The position numbers were made by a program, and so were the translations under genes. Positions 28,185 to 38,766 of a stretch of 54,454 bases of DNA are shown here, piece after piece. Numbering within the stretch: the stretch's first letter is position 1; the number at the start of each line of letters is the position of its first letter. The DNA comes from Methanomicrobiales archaeon (GTDB taxonomy: Archaea > Halobacteriota > Methanomicrobia > Methanomicrobiales > Methanospirillaceae), in assembly GCA_012729535.1 (NCBI GenBank), contig JAAYCY010000081.1, positions 1 through 54,454 of the forward strand, in the 5' to 3' direction. The notes beneath the pieces are model-generated. The model was not told where the DNA came from and did not search any database. It saw only the letters and a list, made by a program, of their open reading frames with translations.

Positions 28185-28784
28185 TTATTCAGGCATTAAG
28201 AAGGTTTCATTTGGGATGGTTACATTCTCTCCATATATCCCTGATCCAAGCCACCAGGTATCATCCACCTTTTCAACATATCCGAGTTTTTTCTCAACGG
28301 TATTATTATGAGCCGGATTTACATAATGGAAAACAACAAATCCGGATCCATTGATTGCTGAATCCCGCAGGTTTTTTATATATAATTCATCTCCCGCATC
28401 TTTCTCATCAAGTCTGCTCTTTCCAATAAGTTCTGTTTGTAAGGGGTGGGCAATTGTAATCCCATCAAAATCATATGCATAGATGTAAAGGTTTCCCCTG
28501 AAGAATGTTCCGTTCCTGTCACTAAACTCTTTGAGAACGTCTTCTTTCTCATTCATTCTGGCATATGTGACTGCTTCCTGTACAAATGATACCATCTCCC
28601 GGACCGGGTCAAGAGGTTTGGATACATTCTCGGATTCATAATAAACTTCTGACACATTTGCATCTTGAACGAGAGTACATGGCTGACTAACTGGAAAATC
28701 TGCAGAAGTGGTAACTATCAGTAATCCGGCAGTTAACAGAAGAAATATCTTGAAAAATTTCATTGTGTAATTATTGGTACTCAT
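28185..28784 (-). CDS. Secreted Cache-domain protein
   Basis: A signal peptide (FKIFLLLTAGLLIVTTS) is followed by a Cache-type ligand-binding domain of about 150 residues: AVTYARMNEKEDVLKEFSDR, then YIYAYDFDGITIAHPLQTEL and WWLGSGIYGENVTIPNETF. The Cache fold normally senses small ligands outside the cell as part of a receptor; here it stands free without a kinase or methyl-accepting domain. From ATG 28784 it has 199 residues; ATG 28763 or GTG 28808 are alternatives, and neither has a clear ribosome binding site. Cys at about residue 35 might anchor it, but no lipobox is clear. Confidence 0.72.
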   Translation of the reverse strand: MSTNNYTMKFFKIFLLLTAGLLIVTTSADFPVSQPCTLVQDANVSEVYYESENVSKPLDPVREMVSFVQEAVTYARMNEKEDVLKEFSDRNGTFFRGNLYIYAYDFDGITIAHPLQTELIGKSRLDEKDAGDELYIKNLRDSAINGSGFVVFHYVNPAHNNTVEKKLGYVEKVDDTWWLGSGIYGENVTIPNETFLMPE

Positions 28785-28842
28785 ATTAAATTGGAGTTGT
28801 GGTATCACCAGTCAAATAATACGTGGTTTTTCATAGCCATTA

Positions 28843-29502
28843 TTGTCCATCACGATAAAAAAATATGAAATGGTTGATCCTGATTTGTACAATCCGGGTA
28901 ATACATCTGATAAGATACTAACCGGACCTCCTTTTTATCTTCCTGAGTTTGAAGCTTCATATCGGTACATTATTGATGTGTATGATGTTCCCATACGGGA
29001 TATCGCAATCTTCATACCCTGTGCAGTAAGAAAACCGTATAGCTCCAGCCCAAGTCATAGAATAATGCATAAAATAATCGAAGAGGTATTAAAGCCGGAG
29101 AGTTATCATATCGTGATATTCGGGACCTGTGGTGTTGTACCTGCTGAGCTTGAGACGATGTATCCGTATGCTCATTACCGGTATATGCTTGGAAAAGTAA
29201 AGGACCAGAAGATCCAGGAGGATTTTATTCAGATTGAAACCGAACGAATTGCCGGATACCTGAAAAAAACCAGGGACACATATAAGAAACGTATTGCATA
29301 TTGCATCGGCCCATTCCGTGAAGCCCTGATAAGGGGCTCTGAACAATCCGGGGTACCAATTGACAGCATTCTTCCAGGCCGTGACGTTATTGAAAAAGTT
29401 ATGGAACTTGACTGTCCTTTCCAGGAAGGAAGTTTGAACATGGATGAATACCTTGAAGAATTCTATGAGGGGCTACAGCGAGTCAGGGATTTACCTGGAT
29501 AA
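28843..29502 (+). CDS. DUF5591 (ArcS-core-like) protein
   Basis: This 219-residue protein matches the DUF5591 domain found in ArcS, which makes archaeosine in archaeal tRNA. Visible marks are IPCAVRKPYSSSPSHRIMHK (about residues 59-78), IFGTCGVVPAELETMYP and YCIGPFREAL. The TGT-like and PUA domains of full ArcS are missing, so it is a stand-alone core domain. It starts with TTG at 28843 or, more conservatively, ATG at 28870 (MVDPDLYNPGN). It is divergent from the Cache gene with only about 60 bases between. Its exact reaction is unknown. Confidence 0.7.
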   Translation: MSITIKKYEMVDPDLYNPGNTSDKILTGPPFYLPEFEASYRYIIDVYDVPIRDIAIFIPCAVRKPYSSSPSHRIMHKIIEEVLKPESYHIVIFGTCGVVPAELETMYPYAHYRYMLGKVKDQKIQEDFIQIETERIAGYLKKTRDTYKKRIAYCIGPFREALIRGSEQSGVPIDSILPGRDVIEKVMELDCPFQEGSLNMDEYLEEFYEGLQRVRDLPG

Positions 29503-29544
29503 TTATGGGGTTATTCCCATGATATGTGACCGGCCCTGTTGTAA

Positions 29545-30702
29545 TTAATCGGTATCAGGTTTGTCTGAATACTCAATCCCATGGTGTTTTCGGATGTAAT
29601 TAATGACCTTTTCTGACTCTATCCATCTCCTGTCAAGTTGTGTAATTAATTCATCAATTTCTTTGGCCTGACTAATGACAATATCAGCAATTTCAGGGCA
29701 TTTAAGTTCTGTTTGTGCAACAATGACAGTAAGCGGATTCCGGATACCATCATTGAGTATTGAGAGTTCGGCAAAGTTTTTGCGGACCTGTGATAATGCC
29801 AGTGTTCTATCTTTTTCTGATTGTCTGAGTTCTTCCTCTGACTGGGCAATCTGGTCATAGGATTTTTGCAGCTCCTCGTGTTTTTGGAAAAGCATGTTTT
29901 CTGCTTCTACCTGTTCAGTGATATCGATATGGGTTCCAATCATCCGGAGAGGATTCCCATTCTTATCATAGGAGAGAATTTTTCCCCTGGACATTATCCA
30001 TTTCCATTTTCCCTGCTTTGTTCTGAACCTGAATTCCAATGAAAATTTATCTACTTTTTTTGAAATATAATTCTGGTATACCTGCTTAACATGTTCAGAA
30101 TCATCAGGATGAATCATGGAAATCCACCAGTCATAGGTGGGTAATATCTCATCCTTTTCATACCCAAACAGGTGAAAAAATTCTTCACTTGCCGATATTC
30201 TTCCTTTTTCTATATCAACGTCCCACAAACCCTGATTAGTAGCCATAATGGAGAGGCGGAGACGTTCTTCACTAATCATAAGTTTTTCTTCAATTTGTCT
30301 CTGTTTTACTGCCTGGATAATTTTTGCATGCAGCTCGGTATATTGGGCCCTCACCTCATGTCCCTTTTGAAGATAAAAATCAGCTCCCAGGTTGAGTGCT
30401 TCAATGACAACTTCTTCCCTTCCCCTGCCGGTAAAGATGATAAACGGGATATGATTTCCTGATGAACGAATAATCTTGAGAAGGTCAATTCCGTTGATTT
30501 CATGCATTTCATAATCTGCGATGATGGCATCATACTTTTTTTCAGCCATCAGATCCAGGGCTTTTTTCCCTGAATTAACAGTATCCAGGGATATATCTCC
30601 GAAATGTTCAAGAAATAGTTTTGTTGGTTCGAGGAGGAACTCCTCATCATCAACATACAGGACACGAAGTGTCTCCGGGGGGGAGTCTGATGTCATTTTC
30701 AT
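29545..30702 (-). CDS. REC-PAS protein with NDGIRNPL tail, no ATPase domain
   Basis: This 385-residue protein has a receiver domain (about 12-125; acidic VDDEE, phosphoacceptor Asp63 in IIADYEM, Thr91 and Lys113), then a PAS/PAC domain (about 145-270; GLWDVDIEKG, HPDDSEHVKQ), a coiled coil, and a C-terminal tail from residue about 310. The tail reads ELSILNDGIRNPLTVI, then ITQLDRRWIESEKVI and KHHGIE. It resembles the first helix of a kinase dimerisation domain but has Asn-Asp where His is expected (Asn317, Asp318), and no ATPase domain follows. The same tail ends the protein at 33351-36473. It may signal by protein contact rather than by phosphotransfer. Confidence 0.8.
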   Translation of the reverse strand: MKMTSDSPPETLRVLYVDDEEFLLEPTKLFLEHFGDISLDTVNSGKKALDLMAEKKYDAIIADYEMHEINGIDLLKIIRSSGNHIPFIIFTGRGREEVVIEALNLGADFYLQKGHEVRAQYTELHAKIIQAVKQRQIEEKLMISEERLRLSIMATNQGLWDVDIEKGRISASEEFFHLFGYEKDEILPTYDWWISMIHPDDSEHVKQVYQNYISKKVDKFSLEFRFRTKQGKWKWIMSRGKILSYDKNGNPLRMIGTHIDITEQVEAENMLFQKHEELQKSYDQIAQSEEELRQSEKDRTLALSQVRKNFAELSILNDGIRNPLTVIVAQTELKCPEIADIVISQAKEIDELITQLDRRWIESEKVINYIRKHHGIEYSDKPDTD

Positions 30703-30955
30703 AAATGGGAACGATTTCAGTTTTTCATGGGGGTGTGAAAGTTATCTGATGAAGGATATTCTGTTTACTGCTCCAATAAAAGCTATGGTTATTTTTGTCC
30801 GGTGTATCCTGATTTCGTTAGTGTTTTTCCGGACAGATCATAAACCGGACAAAGAAAAATTGCGAATATTGTTGTTATAATCAGACAACCAGATAGTAAT
30901 TGTTTGGTATTTAGCCTATTAAAAAGGGATAATATTGCTAAAGATTTGTTTCCAT

Positions 30956-32845
30956 TTATTCTTCGAGTGTTGAAATATCTCCCGGATCTACTCCCATTTC
31001 CTTGGCTTTTAAAACTCTGCGCATGATTTTTCCGCTTCGGGTTTTGGGTAATTTATCCATAAATTCTATTGCAGATGGCATGGCAATAGGGCCGATAGTC
31101 ATCCTGACATGGTATATCAGTTCTGAAATCAGTTTTTGATTTGGTTCATATCCCTGCCTAAGGATAACGAAGGCTTTTACTGCCTGACCTTTTACGTCAT
31201 CCGGGACACCGATAACCGCAGCTTCTGCAACTGCTTCATGAGCTACGAGTGCTGACTCTACTTCGGCAGTTCCCAGGTTATGACCGGATACAATGATGAT
31301 GTCATCTGAACGGCCAAGAACCATGATATACCCGTCTTCATCTTTTACTGCAAGGTCTCCTACCGTGTACCAGTGATTGATCTGGTTCCAGTACTGGTTG
31401 TATCGTTCTTCATTTTTGTAGACGGTTCTCATCATGGATGGCCATGGTTCCTTGATTACCAGCAGACCTCCCTGTCCCGGTGGTACCGGGTTTCCCTTTT
31501 TATTAACTACATCGACAACAACTCCGGGGATTGGAAGACCGGCAAACCCAGGTTTCATTGGCTCTCCCATTGGTGTTGTTATCATATGCATCCCGGTTTC
31601 AGTCTGCCACCAGGTATCAAGTATCGGGCATCTGTTTTTACCAATTACCCGGTAGTACCATTCAAACGCTTCAGGATTAAGTGGCTCACCGACTGATCCA
31701 AGTATTCGAAGTGAGCTGAGATTGTATTTGTCAGGCCATTGTTCACCGACTCTCATAAACATCCTGATGGCCGTCGGAGCAGTGTAGAATATTGTTACTC
31801 CAAATTCTTCGATGAGTTTCCACCAGATACCGGGATCAGGGTAATCAGGGGTGGTTTCAGTAATTAGTACAGTTGCCCCGACTGAAAGCGGACCATATAC
31901 AATATAACTGTGTCCGGTAATCCAACCGGTGTCAGCAGTACAATAGTGCACATCGTTTTCCTTGATATCAAAGATGTACTTGCTGGTATAATGAACACCT
32001 ACAAGGTATCCTCCAATGGAATGAACGATGCCTTTTGGCTGACCGGTGGTTCCGCTCGTATATAGGATAAACAGGGGATCTTCACTGTCCATCTCTTCAG
32101 CCGGACACTCTTCACTAACTCCTTCCTGAATTGCGTAATAATCCACCTCCATCTCTGAGTATAATTCAACCGGACACTTTTCTCTGCTAAGAACGACGAT
32201 TTTCTCAACGCTGGGAGAGTTTTTCACTGCTTCATCCACGATACTCCGAAGAGGGATGAGTTTTCCGCGTCGGACACCTACATCGGCAGTGATGACAATC
32301 TTAGCCTCTGCATCCTTGATCCTGGTATGAAGGGCTTCTGATCCAAATCCAGCATACACGATGGAATGAACAGCTCCGATACGGGCACAGGCAAGCATGG
32401 CGATAATATGTTCGGGAACCAGAGGCATGTAAAGGCAGACCCGGTCACCTTTCCTGATCCCCAGGTTTTTCAGGGCATTTGCAAATTTCATAACTGCACG
32501 GTGAAGCTGCCGGTAGGTGTAAATCTCCTCTTTTCCACGTTCTCCTTTCCAGATTAGAGCAAGTTTGTTTCTTCTTCCATTAAGTACATGACGGTCAAGA
32601 CAATTGGCTGTGATATTTAATTTTCCTCCACAAAACCACCTGGCATTTGGCCAGTTCCAGTCCCTGACCTTATCCCAGGGTTTTATCCAGTCTAGTTCAC
32701 GGGCTTTTTCAGCCCAGAATCCGTCTGGATCTGATAAAAATTCTGCATAGGCTTTTTTATAATCACCAAGGGTAGAATTTGCCTGGTATGACGGATCCGG
32801 AATGTATGCTTTTTTGTCAAGTTTGACACCAAAATCTTCAGCCAT
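30956..32845 (-). CDS. acsA: Acetyl-CoA synthetase (AMP-forming)
   Basis: This 629-residue enzyme activates acetate to acetyl-CoA via acetyl-AMP. The ATP-grasping core motif [15 protein letters not shown] is seen near residue 255, DTWWQTETG near 400, [20 protein letters not shown] near 510, and the C-terminal [14 protein letters not shown], whose Lys is the catalytic and acetylation-regulated residue in this family. ATG at 32845 ([12 protein letters not shown]) is preferred; an in-frame ATG at 32872 would add nine residues. Intergenic DNA of about 440 bases upstream likely holds its promoter. Methanogens that do not grow on acetate use it to assimilate acetate. Confidence 0.93.
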   Translation of the reverse strand: MAEDFGVKLDKKAYIPDPSYQANSTLGDYKKAYAEFLSDPDGFWAEKARELDWIKPWDKVRDWNWPNARWFCGGKLNITANCLDRHVLNGRRNKLALIWKGERGKEEIYTYRQLHRAVMKFANALKNLGIRKGDRVCLYMPLVPEHIIAMLACARIGAVHSIVYAGFGSEALHTRIKDAEAKIVITADVGVRRGKLIPLRSIVDEAVKNSPSVEKIVVLSREKCPVELYSEMEVDYYAIQEGVSEECPAEEMDSEDPLFILYTSGTTGQPKGIVHSIGGYLVGVHYTSKYIFDIKENDVHYCTADTGWITGHSYIVYGPLSVGATVLITETTPDYPDPGIWWKLIEEFGVTIFYTAPTAIRMFMRVGEQWPDKYNLSSLRILGSVGEPLNPEAFEWYYRVIGKNRCPILDTWWQTETGMHMITTPMGEPMKPGFAGLPIPGVVVDVVNKKGNPVPPGQGGLLVIKEPWPSMMRTVYKNEERYNQYWNQINHWYTVGDLAVKDEDGYIMVLGRSDDIIIVSGHNLGTAEVESALVAHEAVAEAAVIGVPDDVKGQAVKAFVILRQGYEPNQKLISELIYHVRMTIGPIAMPSAIEFMDKLPKTRSGKIMRRVLKAKEMGVDPGDISTLEE

Positions 32846-33288
32846 CGTTGCACCAATGTGGTTATAATACACGTGAAAGCCCGGTTATGGATATTCAGAT
32901 TCCAGCTCCGGGATAGATCAGAATCGGGCGATTGCTGATCGCATGATCAATCGTGTAGAATTAAAATTTATATATGTTTTTATATGTTTCACATATATGT
33001 CGATCATATGGGCGTATATTATTATTTCCCGTTTATGAGAAAAACGATACAGATTTCTCTTTGATATTATTGTATTTTTTCAGAATATATTCTGTAAAAT
33101 ATAAGTTGTGTTCTTTCCATTGTCTTTTCGCGCAATGTTAGATATTATCTCGTAATATTGGAAGCATCCTTTGACCGAAAGTCATATAATGTCTTAATCG
33201 GATTAAATTTTATTACAAAAAATGTTCCTGCAGACATGAAATAACTAAATTTTTTCTAAAACTGGTCTTCCCGGAGTTGAATGAGAAA
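32846..33288. other. Divergent intergenic region
   Basis: About 440 AT-rich bases separate acetyl-CoA synthetase (minus strand) from the multi-PAS protein (plus strand). The region must contain both promoters. Repeated TATATG/CATATAT runs are visible near 32969-33012. No coding sequence is supported. Confidence 0.5.
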
Positions 33289-33354
33289 ATGAACTGGTTA
33301 GGTAACGACGGCACATCTCCTCCTTACTGGAGGGTGGTAAGAGACCTTATATGA
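33289..33354 (+). promoter_or_regulatory. 21-codon upstream frame overlapping the multi-PAS gene, with SD-hiding hairpin
   Basis: An ATG at 33289, with GGAG upstream, opens a 21-codon frame (MNWLGNDGTSPPYWRVV) whose TGA (33352-33354) overlaps the ATG of the 1040-residue protein at 33351 (ATGA). Inside it, CCTCC (33319-33323) pairs with GGAGG (33329-33333) around TTACT, which would hide the most likely ribosome binding site of the main gene. Translation of the short frame would open the hairpin. This is a leader-type arrangement by inference. Confidence 0.4.
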
Positions 33355-36300
33355 CTGGCTCATGGAGATCTTACCTGAAAAGGATTAACAAAACCCTTCT
33401 CATCTTAATTCTATTCTCATTTATCTTTTTTTCCCTTATCTCCTGTGTTATTACAGTTTTTTTTCTAAATACGGTTTATTCGATCGAAGAATATGAAATG
33501 GAGAACCGGATGGAACATTTTTCTGATAATCTTAATAATTCTGTTGTATATCTGGGAAGAACTGTCGCTGATTATGCAGTATGGGATGAGATGGCCTGGT
33601 TTAGTCAGGGAAAGTACCCTGATTTTCCAAAGAAAGGAATGAGTCGCGATTCGTTCCAGGCATTAGGTATAGATATTGTGGGGATTATCAATGATTCCGG
33701 AGAAATCCTGTATCAGGATGATTATTCAAACCCAGTTGGTGAACATTATCCGTTCAGATCATGGTTTTTAACATATATTCAAAATTCCTGGCCAGTTAAA
33801 CGACAAAATGAAGGTGGTGCTGAATTATCATCGGTAATCTTTTCCAAGGAAAATCTATCCGGTGTACTCGTATCTCATCCCATTTTATACCATACAACAA
33901 ATGAAACTGGCAATGGGTATGTTGTCATGGGAAGGTACTTCAAACAACCATTCCTTGACGAATTATCAATAATCCTCGATTATCCGGTGTTCCTGGTTAA
34001 TGAAACAGAAGCGGCTTCGCATTTTTCTCCGAAAGATACATATGGAGAGATTTCTGATGTTGCAGTATATGTCGTAAATGAAACTTCAATTAATTCAATT
34101 TTAAGAGTTCATGATCCGGTTAGCAATGACTTTCTCTATTTTTGTATCACGTATCCCAGAAACCTGTACAAAGAGGGTATGTCAACCCTCATTTCGTTCC
34201 TGGCATTAATACTTGGAATAATTGCTGTTTTCTCTGTCCTTTCATTCTTTGGTCTTCGCTTTTATTATCGGTATGCAGAAGAATCAGCCAGAATTGCTGA
34301 GGAGAAATCCAGTTCATATCAGATGATCATATCAGAAATTGAAGATGGATATTTCAGGACAGATCAAGATGGAATACTAGAGACCGTGAGTCCGAGTACG
34401 GTAAGCATGCTTGGATATAATAATCCGGAAGATGTTATTGGAAAACCTCTTTCAGATTTTTATCAGAATCCTGATGAACGGAGCATCCTGAGAAAGGAAT
34501 TATTCATGCACAAGCACCTGAAAAACCAACCCCTTGTATTAAAGCGGATTGATGGTTCACTGGTATATGTTACTGCCCATGCACACCTCACATACGACAA
34601 GGATGGAACAGTTAACGGGATTGAAGGTATTGCTCATGATAATACAGACGTTCTCAAGGCAAAAAAGACGGCTCATGAGGGTGAGTCATTTTACCGCCTG
34701 ATATTTGAAAGTGCAAATATTGGTCTCTTTGAAAGCAATGCGAAAGGTGATATACTCCTTGTAAATCCGGTATTTGCCACAATGTTCGGGTACAGAGGGC
34801 CTGAGCAGATGAAACAGGAAGGTGTGAGTCTACCTGATACACTAGGGCTGGATTTAAATCAATATGAACGACTAAAAGGCGAACTAAAAACCCGGGGTTC
34901 TGTTAAAAATATGGAAGTGCCGCTTCTCAAAAAGGATGGCACCCCTGTCTGGTTGAACATGAACATCGTGGTAATTAAGGATTTTTCTGATAAGGCAGTA
35001 GTTATTATCGGGACTGCTATTGATATAACCGAAAAGAAAACGATAGAATCATCCCTTATTGAAAGCCAGGAAAAATTTAAGAGCCTCTTTTACTTCTCTC
35101 CGGTTGCAATTTTCGTATATGATACCGATGGTAAGGTATTAGATTCAAACTCTGCGGCAATTTCACTGTTTGGAACTTCAAAAAAGAGTATTCCGGAATC
35201 TGATCCCTTCTTTTTCCTCAGGTACTTTACTGATGAAGAGAAAGAATCCTTAAATACAGGAGCCTTGGTAAAAACAGAAATATTAATGGATTTTGACCAG
35301 TTACGAGGAAAATATGATATTCCCTCTGACCGCTCAGGTATTGTATATCTTGACCTGATGGTCACACCAATTCCTGGTTCTGATTACCATACCAGGTGGT
35401 TTTTGACTCAGATAACTGACATCACCGGAAGAAAAAAATCAGAAATTGCACGAATTATTGCCACCGAACGGCTAAAAGAGGCAGAGGTTATTGCCCGGCT
35501 GGGACACTGGGAACTGGACCTGAAAAAGAATGTCATGTTCTGGTCTGATGAGGTTTATTTCATTTTTGAGAAAGAGCCCGTGGATTATACTCCTACTTTT
35601 GAATCATTTCGTGAAATGGTTCATCCGGAAGACCGGCGTATTTTTTCAGAAACCTTTCATCACCATTTGTTTGATAATGCCATTTTTGACATTATCTTTC
35701 GGATAAATGTGAGAGATTCACGGATAAAATACGTCCGGGGTGTCAGTAGGATCCAGTGGGATGAGAAAGGAAACCCCATCCGTTCGCTAGGCATCATCCA
35801 TGATATCACAACCACACGCCTCAATGAACTGGCACTTCGTGAAAGTGAATTAAAATACCGGCAGGTGTTTTCAAATGTATCCCTTGGACTTATCCTCTTT
35901 GAATTTACCGATGATGGAGAACCGGGAAGAATCATTGACCTGAATCCAAAAGCCCAGGATATGATTCAAAAAACAATGCTCGATATGCTTATCACCCAGA
36001 ATAATATCAAGACTATTCTTCCTATTGGCAATTCCCTGGCCGGATACATTCGCAAACATACCTCTGGTGATGCAGATATCTGCACATTCAAGTCAGGAAT
36101 AATCAGAAGAGATGGCGAAATTCTCCCTGTGCAGGTGACCTTGGATATTTACCATCTTGACAAAAAGGTTGTGGGTTTAGCAATTATTGAAGACATTACT
36201 ATGAAAAACCAGTATGAAAATGAAAGAATCAAACTCATTCAACAGATTGAACGAAACTTAGCTGAACTTGCTATTTTAAATGACGGAATCAGAAATCCAC

Positions 36301-36473
36301 TTACGGTCATCATGCTTCTTGTCGATGAACTTGAAAAAGAGATATCCGAGCCGGTTATTGTCCAGATTAAAATTATTAATGAATTGATCCACCAACTGGA
36401 CCAGAGATGGATGGAATCAGACATAATTTTACGATTCCTTCAAAAACATCATAACATTCAGTTTGAAGAATGA
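33351..36473 (+). CDS. CHASE4 multi-PAS sensor with NDGIRNPL tail, no ATPase domain
   Basis: This 1040-residue membrane sensor has a helix at about 14-38, an extracellular CHASE4-type domain (about 45-265; GRTVADYAVWDEMAW and IVGIINDSGEILYQ), and a second helix near 275-297. Five PAS/PAC units then follow, beginning near 318, 446, 573, 710 and 835 (for example DGYFRTDQDGILETV and ARLGHWELDL). It ends with the tail LAELAILNDGIRNPLTVI, then IHQLDQRWMESDII and KHHNIQ. Residues Asn977-Asp978 stand where His-His stands in the complete kinase of this window. No ATPase domain exists and the stop is clean, so the absence is not due to truncation within visible sequence. Confidence 0.82.
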   Translation: MTGSWRSYLKRINKTLLILILFSFIFFSLISCVITVFFLNTVYSIEEYEMENRMEHFSDNLNNSVVYLGRTVADYAVWDEMAWFSQGKYPDFPKKGMSRDSFQALGIDIVGIINDSGEILYQDDYSNPVGEHYPFRSWFLTYIQNSWPVKRQNEGGAELSSVIFSKENLSGVLVSHPILYHTTNETGNGYVVMGRYFKQPFLDELSIILDYPVFLVNETEAASHFSPKDTYGEISDVAVYVVNETSINSILRVHDPVSNDFLYFCITYPRNLYKEGMSTLISFLALILGIIAVFSVLSFFGLRFYYRYAEESARIAEEKSSSYQMIISEIEDGYFRTDQDGILETVSPSTVSMLGYNNPEDVIGKPLSDFYQNPDERSILRKELFMHKHLKNQPLVLKRIDGSLVYVTAHAHLTYDKDGTVNGIEGIAHDNTDVLKAKKTAHEGESFYRLIFESANIGLFESNAKGDILLVNPVFATMFGYRGPEQMKQEGVSLPDTLGLDLNQYERLKGELKTRGSVKNMEVPLLKKDGTPVWLNMNIVVIKDFSDKAVVIIGTAIDITEKKTIESSLIESQEKFKSLFYFSPVAIFVYDTDGKVLDSNSAAISLFGTSKKSIPESDPFFFLRYFTDEEKESLNTGALVKTEILMDFDQLRGKYDIPSDRSGIVYLDLMVTPIPGSDYHTRWFLTQITDITGRKKSEIARIIATERLKEAEVIARLGHWELDLKKNVMFWSDEVYFIFEKEPVDYTPTFESFREMVHPEDRRIFSETFHHHLFDNAIFDIIFRINVRDSRIKYVRGVSRIQWDEKGNPIRSLGIIHDITTTRLNELALRESELKYRQVFSNVSLGLILFEFTDDGEPGRIIDLNPKAQDMIQKTMLDMLITQNNIKTILPIGNSLAGYIRKHTSGDADICTFKSGIIRRDGEILPVQVTLDIYHLDKKVVGLAIIEDITMKNQYENERIKLIQQIERNLAELAILNDGIRNPLTVIMLLVDELEKEISEPVIVQIKIINELIHQLDQRWMESDIILRFLQKHHNIQFEE

Positions 36474-36481
36474 TGGGTTTT

Positions 36482-37672
36482 CTAAACCTGTATGAGTCCG
36501 GGATTGTCTCCTGTTATACACTCTCCGCCCTTACCGGTTACAATAAAGGTATTTTCTATTCCAACCATACCTACACCGGGAATTCCTTTTTTTGGTTCCA
36601 GGGCAAAAGTCATGTTCTCTTCTAAAGGTTCATCAAAACCTCTCGCAATTACTGGTAATTCATCAATTAACAGGCCTAATCCGTGTCCTAAAAATTTAAC
36701 CTGTTTTTCTTTGTATCCCATGAAATTTTGTAAAAAGTCTTTGTCCAGGCTGTCCATCACTGATGTATATATTTCAGATGGGATATTTCCCGGAACCAGA
36801 AGTGAAGCTATGGTATTCTGGATAGTTACGCACCGGTTATGTTGCTCGATAACCTCATCAGGGAGAGTTTTTCCAAACATGTATGTCATGGTTTTGTCTG
36901 TGTGATAACCGTTTACTCCACATCCGATGTCGACGAAAACCAGGTCTCCCTGATGTAATTTCCTTTGCCGGTTTCCTAAAAGCGGAACTGCAGGGCAGAG
37001 TCCTAATGAACCACCAGGCCCGTCAAATGCTGTAGGGTACAGGGAACTTTCTCCGAATCCTATCTGGCCCATGAGCATTTCGGTATTGAACATACCAAAC
37101 CGGGTAATGCCATGGTGACCTTCATTAACCAGAACTTCATAGAGGCTACTGGCAAACTCTGCCTCGTTGATTCCTTCAGAAAGCATACCCGGAACAATAT
37201 TTTCAAGGACACGTTTATGAATCTCTCCGGATTTTCTCATGAATGATAACTCATACGTGCTTTTTTTTGCCCGTACCATGGCAATATCGGTGTCAAGGGA
37301 TCTGATGTCGGGTATGGGAAAGTGTTTTAAAAACCGGTTTAATAATGCAACCGGAACTATTTCGGTCTCAATATATACCGCTTTAGGAAGTTTTCTGTAT
37401 CCTTTTGCGGCATCCCGAAAGCTATCCATTTTATTGATTCTTTCAAATGATGATTCCTGTAACCCACGTTCATAACTTTTCCTGACCCAGAGAGTTGGCT
37501 CACCATCACGGGGAATTATCAACGTACTGTCCTGCATAGTGCCGGTGAAGTAGTACAGATTTATTTTGCCAAAAAAGGCTGCCAATTCCCATTCCGGATT
37601 TTTTTCATCCATCCTGGTTTTAAATCGTCTCATACGGTCTTTTAGTTCTTTCAAGGGAACCTGACTGTCCAT
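36482..37672 (-). CDS. M24 family (Xaa-Pro type) metallopeptidase
   Basis: This 396-residue protein has an N-terminal creatinase-like domain (about 1-150) and a C-terminal pita-bread catalytic domain. The five metal ligands can be placed: Asp in [10 protein letters not shown], Asp in YHTDKTMTY, His in FLGHGLGL, Glu in ALEPKKG and Glu in GIENTFIV. It is therefore expected to be an active dinuclear metal peptidase, probably cleaving Xaa-Pro bonds. It is cytoplasmic. It converges with the multi-PAS gene, separated by eight bases. Confidence 0.88.
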   Translation of the reverse strand: MDSQVPLKELKDRMRRFKTRMDEKNPEWELAAFFGKINLYYFTGTMQDSTLIIPRDGEPTLWVRKSYERGLQESSFERINKMDSFRDAAKGYRKLPKAVYIETEIVPVALLNRFLKHFPIPDIRSLDTDIAMVRAKKSTYELSFMRKSGEIHKRVLENIVPGMLSEGINEAEFASSLYEVLVNEGHHGITRFGMFNTEMLMGQIGFGESSLYPTAFDGPGGSLGLCPAVPLLGNRQRKLHQGDLVFVDIGCGVNGYHTDKTMTYMFGKTLPDEVIEQHNRCVTIQNTIASLLVPGNIPSEIYTSVMDSLDKDFLQNFMGYKEKQVKFLGHGLGLLIDELPVIARGFDEPLEENMTFALEPKKGIPGVGMVGIENTFIVTGKGGECITGDNPGLIQV

Positions 37673-37817
37673 ATTATCTTTTGAACACAGATCACCATAG
37701 TATCTGTCATAATGATCTGGCTTGAATTGCTATTCAGGAACTTTCTAAAAAGTTTGAGAATCTGGTAATATCAGGTAATGACTGCTCTTTATTACTAAAT
37801 AATCTGCATATATCTGT

Positions 37818-38639
37818 ATGACTGTCAGGGATCTGATTTTGGATGCATGTGAAAACCTGGAGGTTTCCTGTGTTGGATTTGCCCCGGTAAGCCGGTGGGA
37901 CAGTCCGCTTTTTGAACCCTGGATTCCTCCTGTCTTTCGTCCGTCGTCGATATTTCCTGAAGCAATGACTGCAATTGTTATTGGTCTTCCTATTCATCTT
38001 CCTGTCCTGGAATCTACCCCTTCTATTTGGTATCATGAGGAATACAAAACGGTCAATGCCCTTTTGGATCAGTATACCTGGAAAATTGCATCTCTTCTCA
38101 ACTCTCACGGATATCCTTCAGTATCTGTTCCACGGGACGGGTACGGGAGTATTCAGGTGTTACTGGAAAACCCGGTTGCTTTCTTTTCACACCGCCATGC
38201 CGCAGTTCTTGCAGGTCTTGGAACATTTGGCAGGAATAACATGGTTTTAACCCGGGAATGGGGCCCCCGGGTCAGGTTTGGCACGGTTCTTACTGGTGCA
38301 GAATTGAAACAAAGCCCCCTGATAACAGAATCATTATGTACCAGGTGTAATGCCTGTGTTGCAGCATGCCCGGCCTGTGCATTATCAGAAGAAGATTACC
38401 CTGAATCAATTACTGATAAATCAGCGTGTGCAGCCAGGAGTGCATACTTAAGCCAGCACCATCTCTCTCCCTGTGGTATCTGTATCAAGGTATGTCCGGT
38501 AGGAAAGGACCGGGACCTTTACAATCGGACTGATATCGGGATATATGAAGATTCATCTTCTTTAGTTATCTATCACCAGGCATGGGACCATGTTCGATCA
38601 TATGGTGGGATTCGTGAGAAAAACGGAATTGAAAAATGA
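37818..38639 (+). CDS. QueG-like 4Fe-4S protein
   Basis: This 273-residue protein resembles epoxyqueuosine reductase (COG1600) in its two ferredoxin-type cluster motifs: CTRCNACVAACPACA near residue 176 and CGICIKVCPVG near 221. Upstream segments HRHAAVLAGLGTFGRNNMVL and RVRFGTVLT are also typical of this group. QueG is about 380 residues and reduces the final precursor of queuosine in tRNA. This shorter form lacks the C-terminal repeat region, and archaea mostly use archaeosine, so the reaction is uncertain. Confidence 0.78.
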   Translation: MTVRDLILDACENLEVSCVGFAPVSRWDSPLFEPWIPPVFRPSSIFPEAMTAIVIGLPIHLPVLESTPSIWYHEEYKTVNALLDQYTWKIASLLNSHGYPSVSVPRDGYGSIQVLLENPVAFFSHRHAAVLAGLGTFGRNNMVLTREWGPRVRFGTVLTGAELKQSPLITESLCTRCNACVAACPACALSEEDYPESITDKSACAARSAYLSQHHLSPCGICIKVCPVGKDRDLYNRTDIGIYEDSSSLVIYHQAWDHVRSYGGIREKNGIEK

Positions 38640-38766
38640 TGATTCGTTCGATCCTGTTAATCTGAACTCCAGTCAGATTAAGAATTGTAATACCGGTACC
38701 TGGTGGTGGACATGGGATGCTATATCAATATCCGGAATAGATGATACACTACATAAATCTCTTCCT

